Positions 54,258 through 60,263 of a stretch of 60,263 nt of DNA are shown piece after piece; the stretch's first letter is position 1, and each line of letters begins with the position of its first letter. Where the stretch lies: contig NZ_OMPQ01000007.1 of NCBI RefSeq assembly GCF_900313025.1, positions 1-60,263 on the forward strand, read 5' to 3'. The notes under the pieces were generated by a model. The model saw only the letters and a list, made by a program, of their open reading frames with translations, was not told where the DNA came from and ran no database searches. The stretch is from Pseudophaeobacter sp. EL27 (lineage in GTDB: Bacteria > Pseudomonadota > Alphaproteobacteria > Rhodobacterales > Rhodobacteraceae). The position numbers and the translations under genes were made by a program.

Positions 54258-54709
54258 GCAGCACAATTGTCAGGATCGCTATCTGCGCAATCTACGTCAC
54301 TGGCGATTGGGACGCCTTTTCCTTCGTCGCTAGGATTGCTCCTTCTAGCTAATGCAGGTTCTTAAGTTCTTAGCTGTTGTGTCCTGGGCCTGTTCTGAAA
54401 CAAGTGCCTTGCGGACATCCACCTGGTTCGACCATTGAAAACAAATCGAAATCCATCTTGAACGGGTTTCGATTTGACGAACCGATGTGCCGCGCTTAAT
54501 TTGGCCGACCCGTTGATGGGAATTTGGTTGTTCTGGTTTGGCGTGCTGCAGTCGCCCTGCAAGAGCTGTCACGATAGCAAGAAACATCGGCCTGAGAAGC
54601 GCGCGCACCTGAGAGGGGGGGGCTTTGATAGTCTGGACCCTCCAGGGCTGAAACCGGAGTGAGTAATCAGATTTTTTCGCGCGCAAATTTTAAGGGGGGG
54701 GGGTATATT
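54258..54709. other. Intergenic region with two poly-G tracts
   Basis: A 452-bp gap after the phosphodiesterase. It contains an 8-base G run (54615-54622) and a 10-base G run (54694-54703), both unlike the rest of the window. Short frames here (for example 54345-54686 minus) have no ribosome-binding site or family resemblance. No mobile-element end seen. Confidence 0.4.
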
Positions 54710-55012
54710 TCACTGGAGGTGAATGTCGTGACCTAGAATTCTGCTTTCAGCCCTCCTAGACATTCGTTCTAGGTGCAGCATGACACTGAGCTTGAACAGA
54801 CCGGGCGGAGAGCTGCCGTTAGCTGCGCCTGCGAGAGTTTCGGGCCAGGCAGGCAACCGACGCCATTCAAGAATGAGCAGACCTAGATCCAAATACACGA
54901 GCACATCCCGTGCCGTCTTCAACCAGTCCTGCTTCGTGACTTTGACGTGACCAATAGGCAGGTCTTTCTCCGGATCCTCGCGGTCCAATACCTGTGATGA
55001 TTGATTTGGCAT
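54710..55012 (-). pseudogene. Remnant of a TetR-family regulator (N-terminal part)
   Basis: The frame from ATG 55012 begins with a leader and then VTKQDWLKTARDVLV, which resembles the opening helix of TetR/AcrR regulators. The expected helix-turn-helix (a V-x-x-LA-x-x-L-x-V-S-x-x-S-F-Y pattern) does not follow in any frame, and the frame ends after 100 residues instead of about 190. It starts 3 bp after the mttB stop on the same strand, so it was likely the autoregulator of that operon. The TetR reading rests on about 15 residues. Confidence 0.4.
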
Positions 55013-55015
55013 TCT

Positions 55016-56557
55016 TTAGCTTTCCGGCGGCGCGCCGCCAGCGGCAGTTCGTTTTCCTATAAAGTCCTGCAGCTCCTCAAACTTCGTATGATCGACAGAT
55101 ACAGGGTTTTCCGCGTTCACGATATCTTGCCAGGTGGCGGTTGCACGAGTTGACGCAGTATGCGCACCGCGCTCCGTCCAAGTGCCGAAATTTGCATAGC
55201 TGTGCACTATTGGTTCGTAGAATTCGGTATTGTACCGCTCCATGGTTTGGGGCGAGGCAAAGAAGTGTCCGCTTGGATCGACATGCGACAATGCATTGTC
55301 AAAGCCGATCTCGTCCGGTCCTGCCTGAGCACCGGCGCAAAGTTCGGCTATCATGTTCAAGACCTCAACGTCTGTTATGATTTTTTCGTAAGATACAGAA
55401 AGGCCGCCTTCTAGCCAGCCCGCCGAATGAATCATCACGGTTGCGCCCGCCATCAAGCAGCCCCAAAGACCCATTTGGTTTTCATTGGCAGCTTGTACGT
55501 CATTGATATTGGAAGCCGACCCTGCCGCGCTGCGCCACGGCAGCCCCGTCAAACGAGCCATTTGCCCCGCCGCAAGAGAGGCTTGAAAATGCGATGGTGT
55601 ACCAAAAGCCGGCGCGCCCGACCTCATATCTACATTCGACGTAAAAGTGCCGTAGCAAATGGGCGCTCCGGGGTTCACAAGCTGCGTCAGCACAATTGCA
55701 AAGAGGGCCTCGGCATGGCTAAGCGTTACGGCACCTGCCACCGTGATCGGAGCCATAGCGCCCATCAACGTGAAAGGAGTTACAATCGACATTTGTCCAT
55801 GTTTGGCAAAGTCGATCAACCCCTGCGCCATCGGGACATCCAAGGTGCGGGGGCTGTTGGTGTTAATGATCGTGTAGCAATGCGGGTTTGCCGAAAACTC
55901 CGCGTCCGAGGTCCCACGAAAATTGCGCAGCATCTCAAAGCTGTCCATCACCTGAGGTGTCCCCCGCGAGAAGATGAACGGAAACTTGTTTGATAACGTC
56001 AACTGGGTTTCCATGGTGAAATAGTGCCGAAGGTTGGTTGCGACGTCTTGTGGCTCCACGGACGGCGACAGCATCTGCAACACATCAAAATGCTGGTTAA
56101 GTTTGGTGTATTCCTTATAGTCCGCCCCAGAACCTGGGCGTCGTCCACGCACCAAATCAGTTGCGTGCGGGGCACCTGCACCTGGCTGGAACACCATACG
56201 ACCAAGTTCAAACGTCAGGTCTTTTTCCCGTACACCTGCGCGCCCCTGAATGGATTTGGGCGCTGAGGCTAGCGCGGCACCGACCATGTCGCGGCCGATA
56301 TAGACCATGTCGCCGATGACGCGTGCACCTGCTTTTCTATATATTTCAATGGCCTCAGGAAGCAGAACCTTCATACCAAGGTCTTCAAGCGTTCGCAGCG
56401 CAGTTTCATGCATTGCAGCCGCTTGATCGTTTGAAAACACCTCCATTGCGGGGAATGGGTTACGCAAATCGTGGTAGTTTACGCACCGTTTGGATGTTGT
56501 AATATTGGAGGCGCTGCGCCCACGCCGCGCTCGCGCTTTGGGTTCTTGTCTGCTCAA
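55016..56557 (-). CDS. MttB-family methyltransferase (non-pyrrolysine)
   Basis: A 513-residue protein of the trimethylamine:corrinoid methyltransferase superfamily. TTG 56557, 5 bp after the upstream stop and preceded by GGGTGAG, is preferred; ATG 56608 would overlap the upstream gene by 47 bp. Seen: NDQAAAMHETALRTLEDLGMKVL, FSRGTPQVMDSFEMLRNF, GAMAPITVAGAVTLSHAEALFAIVLTQL and QMARLTGLPWRSAAGSASN. There is no in-frame UAG, so it lacks the pyrrolysine of true MttB and resembles the glycine-betaine (MtgB) type. No corrinoid protein is adjacent, which is unusual for a demethylation role. Neighbouring flavoprotein suggests a methylated-amine substrate. Confidence 0.85.
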   Translation of the reverse strand: MSRQEPKARARRGRSASNITTSKRCVNYHDLRNPFPAMEVFSNDQAAAMHETALRTLEDLGMKVLLPEAIEIYRKAGARVIGDMVYIGRDMVGAALASAPKSIQGRAGVREKDLTFELGRMVFQPGAGAPHATDLVRGRRPGSGADYKEYTKLNQHFDVLQMLSPSVEPQDVATNLRHYFTMETQLTLSNKFPFIFSRGTPQVMDSFEMLRNFRGTSDAEFSANPHCYTIINTNSPRTLDVPMAQGLIDFAKHGQMSIVTPFTLMGAMAPITVAGAVTLSHAEALFAIVLTQLVNPGAPICYGTFTSNVDMRSGAPAFGTPSHFQASLAAGQMARLTGLPWRSAAGSASNINDVQAANENQMGLWGCLMAGATVMIHSAGWLEGGLSVSYEKIITDVEVLNMIAELCAGAQAGPDEIGFDNALSHVDPSGHFFASPQTMERYNTEFYEPIVHSYANFGTWTERGAHTASTRATATWQDIVNAENPVSVDHTKFEELQDFIGKRTAAGGAPPES

Positions 56558-56561
56558 CGGC

Positions 56562-58967
56562 TCACCCTCGCATCGCTTGGCCGGACGGATCATAGGGTGA
56601 GGCAGCAATCACCCGTGCGGGTCTTTCTGTGCCAACAACATGAACTGTCAGCTCGGTGCCCACAGCGCTATGTTCGTGATTGACCATCGCCATTGCCAAC
56701 GATTTCTGCACCGTGTGGCCAAAACCGCCAGAGGTGACAAAGCCAACAACCTTGCCGGTCACCCATATGGGCTCAAAGCCCGTCGCATCGGCATCTGTTG
56801 CATCAATCTCGATAGTGACAATCTTTTGCGCTTCTCTTTGACCATCACGTTCAGCAACTGCACTTGCTTTACCTATGAATTCTTTATCCCAGTCGATCCA
56901 GCGATCCATTCCTGTTTGCGCTGCAGTGTAGCCTTGGGTGAATTCAGCAGACCAGATACCAAAACTTTTCTCAAGTCGCAGGCTCAGCAGCGCATTGAAA
57001 CCAACCTCGCGGATACCTTGGTCGGCACCTGCCTCAAGCAATAATTTGCGCAAACCAATATGTTCGGCAGCAGAACAATGGATTTCATAACCCAACTCTC
57101 CGGACACAGACAAACGGCCAACTTTTGCGCGGATCAGGCCGATATCAAACGTGCCACAGCCCATAAACGGTAGGTCGGCGATTTGAGCATCCGTTAGCGT
57201 CTCTATAACCTTGCGGCTGTTCGGGCCCGATAATGAAAAGCCAACCGTCTGATCGGCGATATCGCGCAGGGTTACATTGTCGCCCATGTGGTCGTGGAAC
57301 CACCGCATGTGCCAATCACGCAGATAGTAGCTTCCCATGATCCACCAGGTCCCGTCACCCCAATTGAAAACAGTCAGGTCGCCTTTGAGCTTGCCATCTG
57401 GCGACAACATCGGCGCAAGTTTCGCATAGCCCGCTTTGGGCAGCTTGCAGGCCATAATCCGGTCAAGCCATGCCTCGGCTCCATCGCCAGTCACCTCAAA
57501 GCGCGAAAAGCCCGAGATATCAAGCAAGCCGACGCCTTCACGCACTGCACGGCATTCGGCGGCCACGATTTCAAACGAATTTGACCGTTTAAGCGTCGGT
57601 TTTTCCTCAAAGTCAGCAGACGGCGCAAAATACAACGGCACCTCAAGCCCTGCACTTGCCCCCCATCGGCAGCCTGCCGCAGTCATATCCGAATACGCGG
57701 GTGCCATTTTCAAAGGTCGCCCTGCAGGTAGTTGTTCATTCGGGTAGGTCATTACAAACCGGCGGGTATAGAACTGGCCGGTGGTTTCCTTGATGAACCG
57801 TTTGTTTCCAGCGTAGTCACCAAAGCGGGCCACATCCATCCCGTAGACATCTGCCTCCGGCTCACCGTGGATCATCCATTCGGCCAGCGATTTACCAACG
57901 CCGCCGCCTTGCAAAAAACCAGCCATCACGCCGCAGGCACACCAATACCCGGGCTTGCCGCGCACCGGGCCAACCAGCGGATTACCATCAGGCGCAAAGG
58001 TAAACGCGCCGTTGACCCATGTCTTTACGCCGACGTTTTGCAATGCGGGATAACGCTCGTAGCCGAGGATCAGTTCACGCTCAATCCGGTCGGTGTCTTC
58101 TTGTTGCAGCTCGAACCCATACTCCCAGGGCGCGCCGTCCATCATCCAGTGTTCGTGCTCAATCTCATAGATGCCCAGAAGCATCCCCTTCTGGTCCTGC
58201 CGTGTATAGGTGAACCCCTCGAGGTCAACGGTCAACGGAATCTCAAAATGCAGATCTTCAAGTTCAGGGATGGTGTCCGAGATCAGGTAATGGTGATTAA
58301 GAGGTGATACTGGCAATTCAATTCCTGCCATACGCCCGACCTGCTTTGCCCAAAGACCAGCCGCGTTGACGACGTGTTCGGTGTGAATCGTCCCTTTTTC
58401 AGTGACAACATCCCAGCCGTCCTTAGTCTGGATCAGCTCCAGAACGCGGTTGTGTTCGATCACCTCTGCGCCATATTTCTTGGCCGCTCCTGCATAGGCA
58501 TGAACGGTGCCTGTCGTGTCGACATACCCTTCGCGGTCAGCCCACATGCCACCCAGAATGCCGTCTGTAGACATGATCGGGTTTAACTCGCCTGCTTCTT
58601 TGGGCGTAATCAAGTGCACATCATCAATGCCGATAGACTGGAAGGTACGGTAGGCCGATTGCAACCATTCCCAGCGGTCCGGCGTCCCCGCAAGGGTCAT
58701 GCCGCCCGTCATATGCATACCAACAGATTGACCAGATTCCTTCTCAATCTCTTCCAACAAATCGATTGTGTAGGCTTGCAAGCTGGCGATATTCGGGTCC
58801 GCATTCAACGCATGAAACCCGCCGGCAGCATGCCAACTGGATCCGGCCGTCAAAACACTACGTTCCACCAAACAAACGTCTTTCCAACCCATTTTCGCAA
58901 GGTGGTACAAGACCGAAGTCCCGACGACACCGCCACCAATTACAACTGCTTGATAATGCGATTTCAT
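56562..58967 (-). CDS. Dimethylglycine/sarcosine dehydrogenase-like flavoprotein with GcvT domain
   Basis: An 801-residue enzyme. FAD-binding VVIGGGVVGTSVLYHLAKMGW (GxGxxG) at 8-28; H46 in AGSSWHAAGG matches the covalent FAD His of dimethylglycine dehydrogenases. Middle DAO domain; from about 420 a FAO_M-like linker and a GcvT-type folate-binding domain (VGFSLSGPNSRKVIETL, GELGYEIHCSAAEH). Such enzymes demethylate dimethylglycine or sarcosine and pass the formaldehyde equivalent to tetrahydrofolate. First gene of a minus-strand operon with the MttB-type protein. A 16-bp palindrome lies about 93 bp upstream. Confidence 0.88.
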   Translation of the reverse strand: MKSHYQAVVIGGGVVGTSVLYHLAKMGWKDVCLVERSVLTAGSSWHAAGGFHALNADPNIASLQAYTIDLLEEIEKESGQSVGMHMTGGMTLAGTPDRWEWLQSAYRTFQSIGIDDVHLITPKEAGELNPIMSTDGILGGMWADREGYVDTTGTVHAYAGAAKKYGAEVIEHNRVLELIQTKDGWDVVTEKGTIHTEHVVNAAGLWAKQVGRMAGIELPVSPLNHHYLISDTIPELEDLHFEIPLTVDLEGFTYTRQDQKGMLLGIYEIEHEHWMMDGAPWEYGFELQQEDTDRIERELILGYERYPALQNVGVKTWVNGAFTFAPDGNPLVGPVRGKPGYWCACGVMAGFLQGGGVGKSLAEWMIHGEPEADVYGMDVARFGDYAGNKRFIKETTGQFYTRRFVMTYPNEQLPAGRPLKMAPAYSDMTAAGCRWGASAGLEVPLYFAPSADFEEKPTLKRSNSFEIVAAECRAVREGVGLLDISGFSRFEVTGDGAEAWLDRIMACKLPKAGYAKLAPMLSPDGKLKGDLTVFNWGDGTWWIMGSYYLRDWHMRWFHDHMGDNVTLRDIADQTVGFSLSGPNSRKVIETLTDAQIADLPFMGCGTFDIGLIRAKVGRLSVSGELGYEIHCSAAEHIGLRKLLLEAGADQGIREVGFNALLSLRLEKSFGIWSAEFTQGYTAAQTGMDRWIDWDKEFIGKASAVAERDGQREAQKIVTIEIDATDADATGFEPIWVTGKVVGFVTSGGFGHTVQKSLAMAMVNHEHSAVGTELTVHVVGTERPARVIAASPYDPSGQAMRG

Positions 58968-59059
58968 CGTGACCTCCCTATCTTAAATGCGTGACCAGAT
59001 AGTCGAATTCAAAAGAAAATGCCGATTAGTCATCTCCCCCTCGTCACTGAAGCATGCAT

Positions 59060-59075
59060 TAGACACACCTGTCTA
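59060..59075. promoter_or_regulatory. TetR-type palindromic operator
   Basis: TAGACA-CACC-TGTCTA is a perfect 6-4-6 inverted repeat, of the kind bound by TetR-family dimers. It lies 93 bp upstream of the flavoprotein start, in the promoter region of the operon whose last member is the TetR remnant. Confidence 0.5.
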
Positions 59076-59375
59076 GGATTGATGTGAGGCCTAATCACAA
59101 AAATCGAAACTGCAAGAGTTCAGCGTTCAATGCCTCATCGGCGGTCATCCGATCGCCTCGTCGAACTGGAATCTGAGGTTTAGAATGCAGTACCCGATGG
59201 CAGCTTTGTCCGTGTTGCAGCCATCCGGTCGACCCAAAATGCTGCGGCCCGCACGAACGGCTGTTTTGCGGGATGTAACCTGTTGGATTTTGTACCAGTT
59301 GAATGTCTGGTTTGGGCCGTTCGTGACGCTTCACGAGGGCTGTCAGGGCGATTTTGCAAAGGTCGCAAACTGCGC
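59076..59375. other. Intergenic region, no gene seen
   Basis: About 300 bp between the operator and the broken gene next to the IS. Short frames lack ribosome-binding sites and known motifs. Nothing recognisable. Confidence 0.4.
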
Positions 59376-59784
59376 TTACCGGTCATTCATGCGCTCAAGT
59401 GCGGCCTCCAAGGCCTTGGCAAGCGTCTGGGAGGTCTCCCCACTGACAGACCAGCCATGCGCTTTCAGGACATCATTTAAGGGCGATCCTCCACACAGAC
59501 CATGTCGACCAGGCGCTGATCTGGAATGCTGGTGCGTGAGCCGCGTTTGGAGGGGCGGATCCGCCGCACGACCAGGGCCGAGCCCGAGCCGATCCGGCGG
59601 CGCAGGTGCTCGATCTCCTGGCGGTCGCGCAGCACTGCATCCATGAAACCGCCCCCTCGCCCACTGCCCCGCGACCGGGTGGATTCAATCGAGGAACATT
59701 TCAGGCCTGCACAGGCATGACGCTCCACCAGATCGCGATAGAAGCGCCCGACACTGACCTGGGCATGGCTGAGGGTCATGGGCT
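59376..59784 (-). pseudogene. 3' remnant of an unidentified gene cut by the right-hand IS, frameshifted
   Basis: Reading away from the IS on the minus strand gives SHAQVSVGRFYRDLVERHACAG, MDAVLRDRQEIEHLRRRIGSG and DQRLVDMVCVEDRP, then a stop. Shifting frame by one base near 59477 continues smoothly as LNDVLKAHGWSV, SGETSQTLAKALEAALERMND and stops at 59376-59378. So the gene has lost its 5' part to the IS and also carries a frameshift. I do not recognise the family. Confidence 0.5.
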
Positions 59785-60263
59785 TGAGCAGCCCCACTTG
59801 AGTGGTCCAAATTGAAAGTTAGTGCATGGTTGGCCTTTGGTCCATCGGGACGATGGTCTCTGGCGCAGGTGGGCGGTAGCCCAGAGCACTGTGGGGTCGT
59901 TTGGTGTTGTAGTGTTTTCTCCAGCTTTCGATAATGATCTGGGCCTCTCGTAACGAATAGAAGATTTCACCGTTCAGCAATTCATCCCTCATTCGCCCAT
60001 TGAAGCTTTCGCAGTATCCGTTCTCCCATGGCGATCCAGGCTCGATGTATGCGGCCTTGGCCCCGACAGCCTTGATCCAGCCTCTGACGGCCTCAGCAAT
60101 GAACTCAGGGCCATTATCTGATCGGATGTAAGAGGGCACGCCTCGCAGAATGAACAGATCCGTCAGAGCATCAATGACTTCGTTCGCGTTCAGCTTCCGC
60201 TTCACCCGGATCGCAAGACATTCCCGGCTGTGTTCGTCCAGAATGTTCAATGTCCTGAAAGCC
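59785..60263 (-). mobile_element. IS3-family insertion sequence, right end (partial, inverted copy)
   Basis: Reverse complement of 12-490 at the other end of the window, 479 bp, and I saw no mismatch. Its inner end starts with TGAGCAGCCCC at 59785. The element continues beyond the window. Together the two copies face inward with their transposase 3' ends. Because such elements are multi-copy, the window may end here simply because an assembly broke at the repeats. Confidence 0.85.
59819..60263 (-). CDS. IS3-family transposase OrfB, C-terminal part (inverted copy)
   Basis: Same protein as at 1-456: SDNGPEF and YCESFN carry the second Asp and the Glu of the DDE triad. The frame is open to the window edge, so the start lies outside (TTG 60250 is not the true start). 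No disabling change seen in the visible part. Confidence 0.9.
   Translation of the reverse strand, partial: AFRTLNILDEHSRECLAIRVKRKLNANEVIDALTDLFILRGVPSYIRSDNGPEFIAEAVRGWIKAVGAKAAYIEPGSPWENGYCESFNGRMRDELLNGEIFYSLREAQIIIESWRKHYNTKRPHSALGYRPPAPETIVPMDQRPTMH

Noticed and set aside
54345-54686. 113-codon minus-strand frame in the poly-G gap
   Set aside because: No start context and no family resemblance.
55016-56557. Pyrrolysine codon in the MttB-type gene
   Set aside because: The frame has no internal TAG; it is a non-Pyl member.
1-60263. 60-kb composite transposon between the two IS copies
   Set aside because: The interior is mostly core genome (rpoH, cobT, carD and so on), and both IS copies are incomplete at the window edge, so independent insertions or an assembly break are more likely.
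1-60263. CRISPR arrays or rRNA genes
   Set aside because: No regularly spaced repeats and no rRNA sequence seen.

Overview
The window looks like a piece of a marine alphaproteobacterial chromosome, most likely order Rhodobacterales (Roseobacter group). The housekeeping genes fit this: RpoH, CarD, a 7Fe ferredoxin FdxA, a SUV3/MgpS-like helicase next to an S4 protein, CobT/CobS, HPPD with a divergent Lrp regulator, RluD beside a short DUF6476-type membrane protein, PepF and a MetY-type enzyme. High GC and compact minus-strand operons also fit. Genus is not resolved. Everything is from reading the sequence; no database search was run.

Layout. (1) 1-490 and 59785-60263 are the same 479-bp end of an IS3-family element in inverted orientation; both run off the window and each abuts a broken gene. 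(2) 491-6347 is a lower-GC genomic island beside a tRNA-Thr gene (6348-6423). It carries an intact tyrosine integrase, a decayed duplicate of that integrase's 3' end, and four small exported or membrane genes, two of them tandem ClpP-like paralogs, one with and one without the catalytic residues. (3) 6913-34740 is mostly core genome: a sulfotransferase-like protein, a glycosyltransferase, MetY, a SIMPL protein, a large GspL/PilP-like protein, HPPD/Lrp, a PAS protein, a Kef-type antiporter, cobT and cobS, the helicase-S4-fdxA-carD run, SCP2/hydrolase, PepF-GNAT-APH(6)-like, rpoH and rluD. (4) 35308-47691 is a trimethylamine N-oxide (TMAO) respiration module: TorT-, TorS- and TorR-like sensing, a TorA-like reductase with its own C-terminal haem motif, molybdenum-cofactor genes (moeA, DUF2478, moaA, moaD, and a deletion scar joining broken moeB and mogA), then ccdA and a periplasmic thioredoxin. 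(5) 47922-54257 is a LysR-regulated Ugp-type ABC importer with a metallophosphodiesterase. (6) 54710-58967 is a minus-strand operon of a dimethylglycine/sarcosine-dehydrogenase-like flavoprotein, a non-pyrrolysine MttB-family methyltransferase and a decayed TetR gene, with a palindromic operator upstream.

How the genes may work together. TorT/TorS would sense TMAO and phosphorylate TorR, which probably drives torA from the torR-torA gap. The downstream genes supply molybdopterin cofactor and the thiol chemistry for haem attachment. The ABC importer with its phosphodiesterase is consistent with uptake and cleavage of a phosphodiester such as glycerophosphocholine, whose choline could feed glycine betaine and dimethylglycine to the flavoprotein/MttB operon. 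That would make regions 4 to 6 a methylated-amine neighbourhood; this link is inference.
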